From the NCBI GenBank assembly GCA_021155195.1, contig JAJNPV010000049.1, forward strand, positions 1-64,000: a DNA stretch of 64,000 nt, written 5' to 3'. Shown piece by piece: positions 7,688 through 15,673 of this stretch. Numbering within the stretch: the first letter of the stretch is position 1; each line of letters begins with the position of its first letter. The notes beneath the pieces are model-generated. The model did not search any database. It saw nothing but the letters and a program-made list of their open reading frames with translations, and had not been told where the DNA came from. A program made the translations under genes and the position numbers. The DNA comes from Ohtaekwangia sp. (GTDB taxonomy: Bacteria; Bacteroidota; Bacteroidia; Cytophagales; Cyclobacteriaceae).

Positions 7688-7825
7688 GTGCACAACACTA
7701 TGTTTATTTTATTGCGGGGTGCAGTGTTGGGTTGTAGCTTTTGTTTCTTAATTTCGATCGGTGTCGGGGGACAATGACGGAGCAGGTCGGTTTTAACATT
7801 CTGTATGTAAGCTTCCCCATTTTAG
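7688..7825. repeat. attC-like half-site G, end of array
   Basis: Left core gtgcacaac (7688-7696), inner arm starting tgtttattttattgcgggg, and a centre (about 7760-7810: ggtgtcgggggacaa then ggtcggttttaacattc) that resembles the centre of site A. The right arm and right core are missing. The array stops here; about 125 bp later the convergent permease gene ends. Confidence 0.5.
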
Positions 7826-7950
7826 TACAATTCAAAAGTAGACTTTCGTTTTCATAGTTACTGCAATTTCAATGTTTGGCATATGGTCAACTTGATGCTA
7901 TGAACTTTAGAAACTATAATAATTAAAGTTCAAACTGTTTAATTCTTGAA

Positions 7951-10356
7951 CTACTCATACCGCAACGAACTTACCGGATTAACTTTTGCGGCTTTTATAG
8001 ACTGATACGAAACTGTAACCCAGGCAATCACTATTGCAACCACTGCACAGCCAATAAATATGAAGGGGGTTAGTTCAATTCGGTACACAAAATCCTTCAG
8101 CCACCAATTGGCAACAAACCAGGCAGCAACCACAGCGGGTACAATAGCAATGAGTACCAACCCGGTAAACTCTTTTGACAAAAGTAAAGTAAGCCCAAAT
8201 ACTGAAGCTCCCATGGCTTTGCGCACCCCAATTTCTTTTGTGCGTTGCTCGGTGGAAAAGGCAGCCAAAGCAAACAGCCCCAAACAGGCAATAAAAATTG
8301 CCAGCGAAGAGAATACAATAAAGATGTCGCGCAGGCGCATTTCACTGCGGAACAGCGTATCGAAATTCTGATCGAGGAATGAGTATTCAAAGGGCTCTCC
8401 GGCTGCCATCGTCTTCCATTGGGCTTCAATCGCTGAAATCACTACTCTCGGATCGCCTTCATAACGCACCATTAAACTTCTTGAAACATCGGTCATTCGG
8501 ATAACCAACGGCCGCACTTGATTATGAAGCGTCTCAAAATTAAAATCCTTCACCACACCAACAATGTGTAATGTTTCAGGTGTTTCGGAATTAAAATCGA
8601 GTAGTTCCTCGCCTATCGGGTTTTGAAATCCATATTCTTTTACCGCTGCCTCATTAAGTACAGCCGCCAAACTATCGGTACCAAACTCACGTGAAAAGAA
8701 ACGACCTTCTTTCAATTCAAACTTCATTACATCCAAATGATCCCAATCCGCATAATACTTTCCAACCAAATGATCAATGTCCTTTCCTTTTTCTCTCACA
8801 ATGGTGGTATTATCCATACCCGGAAATACATTATTCGTATAACTGGTTTTTAAAATTCCGGTTTGTTCTTGCAGCACATTTTTAAACGCGAGGCGATTAG
8901 AACCGAGGCGAGCTGTACCCGAAATTACCAGCACATTCTGTTTATCCAACCCAAGATTTTTTGACTGCATGAAATTCAACTGCTGAAACACGACCACTGT
9001 AGCAATGATCAAGAATGTTGAGACTGCAAATTGAAAAATCACAAGTGAACTTCTTACTCCCTTGCTTTTCATGCCGGCACGCATTTTCCCTTTTAATACT
9101 TCCACCGGGCGAAAGGAAGTAAGGTACAAGGCTGGATAACTTCCTGCTATCAAACCCACTATTAATATTAAAAGGGATGCAATTCTTATAAATGTGGGAG
9201 TTAACAAAGCATCCAACGTAAGTTGTTTGCCAGACAATACATTAAACTGTGGTAAGATCAAAAAGGTGATACCTACGGCAAGTAAAATTGCAATGAAACT
9301 GTAGAGAAAAGATTCTGATAAGAATTGTAAAACCATTTGGCCGCGTTGTGAGCCTAACGTTTTTCTAAGCCCCACTTCCTTCGCTCTACCGGCCGACCGA
9401 GCAGTAGACAAATTCATAAAGTTGATGCAAGCAATCAGCAAAATAAAAATGCCTACACCTGAAAATATGTAGATATACTTTATATCTCCGGCAGGTTCTA
9501 TATCATCCGGTAATCCTGCTTTTAAGTGTGTATCGGCTAGTGGATAAATGTAATAACTATAAATACCTCCTTGCTTGTGAAACTCTTCGAAGTTTATTCC
9601 CAAGCCTGCTTCCAATTCTGGCCCTACATATTTTTCGATAAGCACTTCAAGATTTTTATCTACTTCGGCAACCGAAGTTGCCGGGTTTTTCTTTAAATAC
9701 GTTTGCCACGAGTTTCCCGTCCAGCCATCGTAATAATCTTTTTCAACGGTGGATAATGAAATTACACCTGTATAATGAAAATGAGAATTAGATGGAACTT
9801 CGGCAGCGATCGCGGTTACTTTGCATGCAATTTTGTTGTTGCCGACTATTAAGGTTTTACCGATCGGATCCTCGTTACCAAAATATTTTGTTACCAACGC
9901 TTCTGTAATCACGATGGAATTAGGCTCGTTCAACGCGGTGTTTGCGTCACCTCTCAAAAGATCAAAACTGAAAAACTTATAAAAATTAGAGTCGGCATAG
10001 AAAATCTTATCCTCCACAAAAGAAAGCTCTTCATAGCGCAGCGCCAATCCACTACTGCTAAGCCTTAATCGAATTACATCTTCCACTCCTGGAATTTCAG
10101 CCTTCATAGCAGCAGCCAAGGGCAAGCTGGAATTGGAAGTGGTTATCTCCTGCCCCGAAATACGACCATGCAATGCTATGCGATAGATGTTTTCATAGTC
10201 TTTATGAAAGCGATCGTAACTCAATTCGTCCAGTACATAAATAAAAATGAGCAAGCAGCAACTCATGCCTATCACGAGGCCGGTGATGTTAATAGCTGAG
10301 AAGAATTTGTATTTAAGAATGTTGCGAATAGCAACTTTGTAGTAATTTTTAAACAT
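7951..10356 (-). CDS. FtsX-like ABC transporter permease (MacB_PCD type), second copy
   Basis: 801 residues. The layout is typical of long Bacteroidota FtsX permeases: one N-terminal membrane segment (about 20-42), a periplasmic MacB_PCD-like domain, a three-helix FtsX block (about 285-420, with RSAGRAKEVGLRKTLGSQR), a second membrane-anchored periplasmic domain, and a final FtsX block (about 675-790, with EQRTKEIGVRKAMGAS). The duplicated 'KEIGVRK..GAS' coupling motifs contact the ATPase. Last gene of the exporter operon, 125 bp after the other permease. The substrate is unknown; relatives move lipoproteins, peptides or antibiotics. Its 3' end faces the cassette-like array. Confidence 0.9.
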   Translation of the reverse strand: MFKNYYKVAIRNILKYKFFSAINITGLVIGMSCCLLIFIYVLDELSYDRFHKDYENIYRIALHGRISGQEITTSNSSLPLAAAMKAEIPGVEDVIRLRLSSSGLALRYEELSFVEDKIFYADSNFYKFFSFDLLRGDANTALNEPNSIVITEALVTKYFGNEDPIGKTLIVGNNKIACKVTAIAAEVPSNSHFHYTGVISLSTVEKDYYDGWTGNSWQTYLKKNPATSVAEVDKNLEVLIEKYVGPELEAGLGINFEEFHKQGGIYSYYIYPLADTHLKAGLPDDIEPAGDIKYIYIFSGVGIFILLIACINFMNLSTARSAGRAKEVGLRKTLGSQRGQMVLQFLSESFLYSFIAILLAVGITFLILPQFNVLSGKQLTLDALLTPTFIRIASLLILIVGLIAGSYPALYLTSFRPVEVLKGKMRAGMKSKGVRSSLVIFQFAVSTFLIIATVVVFQQLNFMQSKNLGLDKQNVLVISGTARLGSNRLAFKNVLQEQTGILKTSYTNNVFPGMDNTTIVREKGKDIDHLVGKYYADWDHLDVMKFELKEGRFFSREFGTDSLAAVLNEAAVKEYGFQNPIGEELLDFNSETPETLHIVGVVKDFNFETLHNQVRPLVIRMTDVSRSLMVRYEGDPRVVISAIEAQWKTMAAGEPFEYSFLDQNFDTLFRSEMRLRDIFIVFSSLAIFIACLGLFALAAFSTEQRTKEIGVRKAMGASVFGLTLLLSKEFTGLVLIAIVPAVVAAWFVANWWLKDFVYRIELTPFIFIGCAVVAIVIAWVTVSYQSIKAAKVNPVSSLRYE

Positions 10357-10481
10357 GCGTGTTCGTTTAGCCTATGATGCAAATACTAACGAACAGGTTG
10401 CATCTACTTAGAAAAACAGAGGTTGGGTAGGTGTGTGTTAGACGCACACGTACCAATCTATGTTACATCGAGTTTGATAAT
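10357..10481 (-). promoter_or_regulatory. Gap between the two permease genes with an inverted repeat
   Basis: The 125 bp gap contains tgttcgtt (10360-10367) and aacgaaca (10388-10395), a perfect 8 bp inverted pair with a 20-base spacer, just upstream of the permease start. It could be an mRNA hairpin or a protein-binding site; no promoter is evident. Confidence 0.25.
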
Positions 10482-12887
10482 TTATTCATCTCGTAAAGTT
10501 TTTGTTGGGTTTAAGGAAGCAGTGCTAATTGTTTTATAACCCACGGCCATGATTGCAATTAGCACCATCGATAAAACAGAAATGGCTAAACTCACTGCCC
10601 CAAGGCTTTTATAGTATTCCCAAATTGAATGCATCAACCAATCGGTCGCAAAATAGCCTAAGGTTCCACCGAGTATAGTAGCAATACCGAGGTTCACAAC
10701 AAACTCAAAATTTATTACCCCCGCGATATTCGCAACGGAAGCACCCAGCACTTTTCTAATGCCAATCTCTTTCATCTTCTTTACAATATTGAGCGATACC
10801 AATGTATACAATCCAATACCTGTCATCAATGCTCCAAAAAATCCAAGAAAACCGAACATCGTTACGATATTATTATTGATGTCATTTGTTTCTTGTAACT
10901 CACTGTCGATCATTTGACCATTGTATTGCGTATTGGGGAAAACCTCTTTCCATTTTTTCTCCATATACTCATTTACCTGCGCAATCTTTTTGGGTTCCAT
11001 TTTCACAACCAGTTGTTGATATTTATCTGGTGATGTATAGCGAATCATCATTGGTTGAATAGGTGCCCACAACGCCCGGGCATAGATATTTTTTACAACC
11101 CCTACTACATACAATTGAACTGTATCCATCCAAACCAAACGCTTACCAATTGGATTATCCGTCCAGCCAAATTGTTTCACCAACTCTTCCGTAACCAACA
11201 CTGACTCTTTTCGATCTGTCTCAGAATCCTTTTGGAATTTTCTTCCCGCAATCAAGGTCATGTCCATTGTTTCAAAGTAGTTATCGCCAACATCCATGAT
11301 GTCTACCTCTCTCTCAACCGACTCGAATTTTACAGGATCGTTATACCATGCATTGGCAACATGATGACGCGTACCAGCAATCAATTCAATATCTGTATTT
11401 GTCGACAAGGCATCCCGATACGTATTGAAAGCGCCTTCATTATTCACCCAGGTAGAAATAACACCATGCGTTGCAAATCCCAAATCATACTCCTTTTGGT
11501 ATTTACCGTTTTGATAGAAGGCAAAACTCATAATGATCATCAAGAGCGAAATAAGAAATTGACCTCCTAATAAAATTCTTGTAAACCAATTGGTGCCACC
11601 AAATTTTGCTTTTCCTTTTAGGATACTCACCGGCTCGAAGGAAGTGATATAGAAAGAAGGATAAGAACCAGCAATAAAAGCTGTTGCTATCAGAAGCATA
11701 AAAATAAATCCTAAGAATCCTATGTTCTCAGAATAACTAAGATGTAATTCAAGCCATGGCCACAAAGAATCGTACGTAGGTACCAGCCATTCTGCCATTA
11801 ATAAACCAGCTGCCAACCCCAGAATGCAAAGAATCAGATTTTCACCCATGAACTGAGCTACTAACTGACTGCGCATTCCACCCATTACCTTTCTAACTCC
11901 AATTTCCTTTAGCCTTCTGCTGGAAATTGCAATGGAAGTGTTTGTGAAATTGAAGCATGCCAGAAGTAAAAGAAGTATAGCCATGATGGAAGGAACAAGG
12001 ACTGCTTCCTCCGGAATACCCCCACCCAAATAGTCGCTATCTAACCTCGGGTTAGCACGATTGCGTTTCATCATGCCATTAAAATTTTCAAGGTAGTACT
12101 CACCTACCTTGAAATCTTCACGTACCTTGTTTTGTGGTTCAACATATTGCTGCAACTGCTTGGTGACTGATGCCACTAATGCGGGGTCTTCAATTTTTAA
12201 GAACAATACATGTGCCCATCTTTTCCAATTTGTTTCCGTAAATTCAGGATCCAAATTGACATCATAGAAATTATCAAAGAGGGTAATCATGTCAAAACCA
12301 AAGCTTGTGTTTTGCCGGGGCTTTTTAAACACGCCACCGATCTCAAACTCTTTGGGTCTCCTTACTCCATCTTTTCCTAAAACAATTTGAGTTAAAAATT
12401 GGCCGGTTACATCTTCTTTGTTGAAATATTTCCTGGCTAATTCATCACTGATAAAAACTTTTCCTTTGTCATGAAAATTGGCAAATGATCCTGACTTTAA
12501 TTCATAAGTGAAAAAATCAAAGAATGCTGAGTCAGCGTAAGCCATCTGATCACCAAATATCTCTTCACCAATCCGCACATCGCAGTACGAAGACATATAC
12601 CGTACTGTCTTATCTACATCTTTAATATTTTGATTGATAAGGCCTGCAAGCGGCATAGGAGCAATTCCATACCGATCCCGCTTTCCTTGAAACTCACGCC
12701 AAAACTGCACGCGGTAAACTTTATCGGCCTTCACATGAACATTATCCCAGCTATTACTAAAATCCCAATTTAAATAAGCAGTAATACAGCATGCGATGGC
12801 GATGCCCATCCCAAACACGTTGATTAAGATGAACAGTTTGTTTTTCATCATACTGCGAAGTGTGATGAGCAGGTAGTTTTTGATCAT
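10482..12887 (-). CDS. FtsX-like ABC transporter permease (MacB_PCD type), first copy
   Basis: 801 residues, the same length and layout as its neighbour but clearly diverged: N-terminal membrane segment (about 18-40), MacB_PCD-like domain, FtsX block (about 290-430 with SRRLKEIGVRKVMGGMR), second periplasmic domain, and C-terminal FtsX block (about 690-795 with KKMKEIGIRKVLGAS). With the other permease it could form a heterodimeric membrane unit, or two alternative permeases may share one ATPase. A 458 bp gap with a terminator-like hairpin and a MITE-like repeat separates it from the ATPase gene. Confidence 0.9.
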   Translation of the reverse strand: MIKNYLLITLRSMMKNKLFILINVFGMGIAIACCITAYLNWDFSNSWDNVHVKADKVYRVQFWREFQGKRDRYGIAPMPLAGLINQNIKDVDKTVRYMSSYCDVRIGEEIFGDQMAYADSAFFDFFTYELKSGSFANFHDKGKVFISDELARKYFNKEDVTGQFLTQIVLGKDGVRRPKEFEIGGVFKKPRQNTSFGFDMITLFDNFYDVNLDPEFTETNWKRWAHVLFLKIEDPALVASVTKQLQQYVEPQNKVREDFKVGEYYLENFNGMMKRNRANPRLDSDYLGGGIPEEAVLVPSIMAILLLLLACFNFTNTSIAISSRRLKEIGVRKVMGGMRSQLVAQFMGENLILCILGLAAGLLMAEWLVPTYDSLWPWLELHLSYSENIGFLGFIFMLLIATAFIAGSYPSFYITSFEPVSILKGKAKFGGTNWFTRILLGGQFLISLLMIIMSFAFYQNGKYQKEYDLGFATHGVISTWVNNEGAFNTYRDALSTNTDIELIAGTRHHVANAWYNDPVKFESVEREVDIMDVGDNYFETMDMTLIAGRKFQKDSETDRKESVLVTEELVKQFGWTDNPIGKRLVWMDTVQLYVVGVVKNIYARALWAPIQPMMIRYTSPDKYQQLVVKMEPKKIAQVNEYMEKKWKEVFPNTQYNGQMIDSELQETNDINNNIVTMFGFLGFFGALMTGIGLYTLVSLNIVKKMKEIGIRKVLGASVANIAGVINFEFVVNLGIATILGGTLGYFATDWLMHSIWEYYKSLGAVSLAISVLSMVLIAIMAVGYKTISTASLNPTKTLRDE

Positions 12888-13062
12888 AATATGAAATTAC
12901 TATTAGGGTATAGACTCATATAATCCATAAGGGTTGCATTCTAATGACAAGAAAGATGCCATCGCTTATAATGAGCTAAAATCTATTATACAAGTATAAA
13001 CGGGCAAAGATATGTTCGCTATTGCACAGTAACATGTTCGGTATTGAAGGTACTATAAAACA

Positions 13063-13097
13063 ATAAGGCTCATTCTGAAACCAGAACGAGCCTTATC
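13063..13097 (-). terminator. Strong hairpin, likely terminator or attenuator
   Basis: A 15 bp stem with one mismatch (ataaggctcattctg / cagaacgagccttat) and a 4-base loop; on the - strand it is followed by tgtttta. It lies between the ATPase and the first permease gene, so it could terminate or attenuate the operon transcript. Confidence 0.55.
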
Positions 13098-13189
13098 TAA
13101 CCTAAACCTAAACTATGAAGAACGAATCAAGGAACTTGCTTCCTTGAAATCTTTAATCCATCGATAAATAATGGCTGACTAAAAAATCT

Positions 13190-13302
13190 TTCTGTCATCG
13201 CGGCCTCTGAGCCGCGATCTTGCTCCTGGAGAAGCCAGAGAGATTTCGGGTCAAAGCCTGCCTTTGCCGAAGCGGCTACGCGCAGGCAGGCCCAGAATGA
13301 CA
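13190..13302. repeat. MITE-like dispersed repeat
   Basis: About 113 bp beginning tctgtcatcgcgg and ending agaatgaca, with short inverted ends (tgtcat / atgaca). Inside are hairpins cgcggc / gccgcg and gcctgcc / ggcaggc, and the words agatttcgggtcaaagcc and ggcaggcccagaatgac. This pattern recurs widely in Bacteroidota genomes, from general knowledge. It sits inside the exporter operon. Confidence 0.6.
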
Positions 13303-13345
13303 TTTCAACTCATTTGACTTTTTGGTTAGCCTCATTCGTGAGTTA

Positions 13346-14035
13346 CTAAACGTGAAATTGCTCTTTGATATTCTCAGTCACTACTTTACCATCGAATAAG
13401 TTCACAATGCGATGCGCATAATTTGCATCATACGGTGAGTGAGTAACCATTACAATGGTAGTACCCTCTTCATTCAATTGAGAAAGTAATTTCATTACTT
13501 CCTCGCCATTGGCAGAGTCAAGGTTACCAGTCGGTTCATCCGCAAGTATTACTTTTGGTTTTGCAACAATGGCACGCGAAATAGCAACGCGCTGCTGCTG
13601 TCCACCTGATAACTGTTGAGGAAAGTGATTTCTTCTATGCATGATGTTCATGCGCTCAAGTACTTCTTCTACACGTCTCTTGCGTTCGTCTGAAGGAACT
13701 TTTAAATACAATAAAGGAAGCTCAACGTTTTCAAAAACGGTTAATTCATCAATCAGGTTAAAACTCTGGAATACAAAGCCTATTGAACCCTTACGCAATT
13801 GAGCGCGCTGACGCTCGGAATATTTGGCTACCTCATGCTCACCAAAGTGATATTCGCCACCAGACGGATTATCAAGCAAGCCCAGAATATTCAGCAAGGT
13901 TGATTTACCACAACCTGACGGACCCATAATGGCCACAAATTCGCCACCCTTAATTTCAACATTGATGTTGTTGAGGGCAGTGGTTTCTACTTCTTCAGTA
14001 GTGTAAACTTTTTCTAGATTTTTTAATTTGATCAT
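13346..14035 (-). CDS. ABC transporter ATP-binding protein (LolD/MacB type)
   Basis: 229 residues, normal length for a stand-alone LolD/MacB-type ATPase. Visible motifs: Walker A GPSGCGKST (about 39-47), Q-loop region GFVFQSFNL, signature LSGGQQQRVAISRAI (about 141-155), Walker B VILADEPTGNLD (about 160-171), and switch His in VMVTHSP. It powers the FtsX-like permeases through ATP hydrolysis at the cytoplasmic face. It sits 130 bp downstream of the adaptor gene, in the expected order for a MacA-MacB-like tripartite exporter. Confidence 0.95.
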   Translation of the reverse strand: MIKLKNLEKVYTTEEVETTALNNINVEIKGGEFVAIMGPSGCGKSTLLNILGLLDNPSGGEYHFGEHEVAKYSERQRAQLRKGSIGFVFQSFNLIDELTVFENVELPLLYLKVPSDERKRRVEEVLERMNIMHRRNHFPQQLSGGQQQRVAISRAIVAKPKVILADEPTGNLDSANGEEVMKLLSQLNEEGTTIVMVTHSPYDANYAHRIVNLFDGKVVTENIKEQFHV

Positions 14036-14165
14036 AACCGGTTCGGTTTATTGTTAGATGAAGTGTGTAGGAGTATAGTTTTAAGGATTACTTAATTTTT
14101 TTTCAAAGGTTACTGTGTGCATTCAATTTCTCTGTATTAGACGCCTGTTTAGTTAAATAGTTGCA

Positions 14166-15413
14166 TCAATTTAAAATTAAAACCTCATTGTTTCCGAAAT
14201 TCTCGTACGATGAAGTGATTACCCGATCACCCGGTTGCAATCCTTCCAACACCTCAAAGTTCTCCGTGTTCTTGCGTCCAAGTTTGATATTTCTGCGAAC
14301 AGCTTTATCATTGCCATCTAACACAAACACCCAATTACCACCTGTGTCTTTATAAAATCCGCCAACGGGCAACAACAATTCTTCCGAGGCCTGTCCTAAT
14401 TCAATTCGTAACCGAAGGGACTGACCTCGTCTGATATCATTAGGGGTTTCGCCTACAAAATCCATATCAACTTCAAAACGCCCGTTCTGAATAGTAGGAT
14501 AAATATAGTTGATCACTAAGCGATAGTCCTTTCCTGCGTAGCTTGTGGTAGAGGGTAAGCCAACCGAAATCTTTGGATAATACAATTCGTCAATAGGCAC
14601 CCGAACTTTATAACTTCCAACAATATCAACTTGCCCTAGTCGCTGGCCTTGAGTAACGGACTGCCCAACTTCCCAGTGTGGTGTTGAGAGTTGACCATCT
14701 ATAGGAGCGCGAATAACAAGGTTATCTAAGATTTTGGAAAGCCCATTTAAACTAATCATCATCTTCTGCTCAGATTCAGTTGTGAACCTAAGTTGCCTGA
14801 TTCTATCCACAGAATCATTTCTATATACTTCGTACGTTATTCTCTTTCGTTCCAGATTATATTTATAATCCGCTTCGGTTTTTTCAAAGTCCTGCTTGGC
14901 AATAAGTTTTTTCTCAAAGAGTTGCTTTTGTCTTCTGTATTGTGGTTCTAGTATTTGAAGTTGATTGTCAATCAAAGCCAGTTGTTGCTTTTGATCCAAA
15001 TCATTCTTCATAATATTCAACTTGGTTTCACGCGCGCGGTTGATACTTTCGTTGAAGGATGCTTCCTGCTGCAATACGGTGAGCTCGCGATTAAGGTTAG
15101 TGAGTTCTAAAATAACATCACCCTTCTTTAGCATCTTACCACTTTCACTTACAATGTTTTTGATATTTCCGCCTTCAATTGCATCCAGGTAAACGGTGCG
15201 GGCGGGCTCAACGGTTCCGGTTTGAGGAATAAATTCTTTGAACTCTCCACGTTGCACAGTAGAGATTGTTAATTTGTCCTTATCGGTTTTAAAGGTCGAC
15301 CTGCGGTCCGCAAAAATAAATTGATACCCAATAAAACTAACCAGCAAGGCAATTCCCCCGTAGGTTGCTATCCGCTTCAGCGTCCAGTTCTTCTTTGCAA
15401 TCTTCTTATCCAT
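14166..15413 (-). CDS. HlyD/MacA-like periplasmic adaptor subunit
   Basis: 415 residues. One N-terminal membrane anchor (about 13-30), then a split lipoyl/barrel-sandwich domain (TVEPARTVYLDAIEGG and VIRAPIDGQLS), a long coiled-coil hairpin (about 100-210, Gln/Lys/Arg-rich), and a beta-barrel ending with a GDRVITSSYENFG membrane-proximal region. Adaptors of this class link an inner-membrane transporter to an outer-membrane channel; no TolC-like gene is in the window. First gene of the - strand exporter operon and divergent from the sigma-54 regulator. A sigma-54-like promoter lies about 45-60 bp upstream. Confidence 0.92.
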   Translation of the reverse strand: MDKKIAKKNWTLKRIATYGGIALLVSFIGYQFIFADRRSTFKTDKDKLTISTVQRGEFKEFIPQTGTVEPARTVYLDAIEGGNIKNIVSESGKMLKKGDVILELTNLNRELTVLQQEASFNESINRARETKLNIMKNDLDQKQQLALIDNQLQILEPQYRRQKQLFEKKLIAKQDFEKTEADYKYNLERKRITYEVYRNDSVDRIRQLRFTTESEQKMMISLNGLSKILDNLVIRAPIDGQLSTPHWEVGQSVTQGQRLGQVDIVGSYKVRVPIDELYYPKISVGLPSTTSYAGKDYRLVINYIYPTIQNGRFEVDMDFVGETPNDIRRGQSLRLRIELGQASEELLLPVGGFYKDTGGNWVFVLDGNDKAVRRNIKLGRKNTENFEVLEGLQPGDRVITSSYENFGNNEVLILN

Positions 15414-15459
15414 GTATACTCCTTAAACTTCGTGGTGATTTAAAATCTGTCATCCACTT

Positions 15460-15476
15460 GCCAACAAGCGTGCCAA
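15460..15476 (-). promoter_or_regulatory. Candidate sigma-54 (-24/-12) promoter of the exporter operon
   Basis: Read on the - strand: TTGGCACGCTTGTTGGCA. It matches the -24 half (TTGGCACG) exactly, and the -12 half reads TTGG where the consensus is TTGC, at the correct spacing. The predicted transcript would start about 35 bases before the adaptor ATG. The gene on the other side of the gap encodes a sigma-54 activator, which supports the call. Confidence 0.6.
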
Positions 15477-15527
15477 CGGAAATAAGCGGAATAAAGATGG
15501 ATTTAAAGCATAGTTTAAATCATTCTC

Positions 15528-15562
15528 GTTCACATGTGAACGTATATGTCCGCATGCGGACA
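15528..15562. promoter_or_regulatory. Paired perfect palindromes, likely activator binding sites
   Basis: gttcacatgtgaac (15528-15541) is a 14 bp perfect palindrome and TGTCCGCATGCGGACA (15547-15562) a 16 bp perfect palindrome, 5 bases apart. They lie about 55-85 bp upstream of the -24 element of the exporter promoter, the normal place for enhancer sites of NtrC-family activators. Confidence 0.6.
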
Positions 15563-15636
15563 AGACTTACTATCTTTGATTTGCTGGTCTTGCGAATTAG
15601 GCGAAATAACAAGTATCTCGATTTCGGTACTAATAT

Positions 15637-15652
15637 TGCCCACTTGCGGACA
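15637..15652. promoter_or_regulatory. Second, degenerate copy of the TGTCCGC palindrome
   Basis: tgcccacttgcggaca matches 13 of 16 bases of TGTCCGCATGCGGACA, exactly 90 bp further on and just 21 bases before the regulator ATG. It could be a second activator site or an autoregulatory operator. Confidence 0.45.
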
Positions 15653-15673
15653 GGTAAAAAAATTAATCTAACT

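Larger units (their letters stand above)
12888..13345. other. Gap within the exporter operon holding a hairpin and a MITE-like repeat
   Basis: No gene is supported in these 458 bp. They contain the hairpin at about 13063-13097 and the repeat at 13190-13302 (separate entries). The gap suggests that the permease genes may be transcribed separately from, or attenuated relative to, the ATPase and adaptor genes. Confidence 0.6.

Noticed and set aside
3379..7825. CRISPR array
   Set aside because: Repeats are long, palindromic and diverged, spacers are whole genes, and no cas gene is present.
15365..15673. Upstream extension of the sigma-54 regulator
   Set aside because: The added codons cover the divergent promoter and palindromes; the receiver domain starts at 15674.
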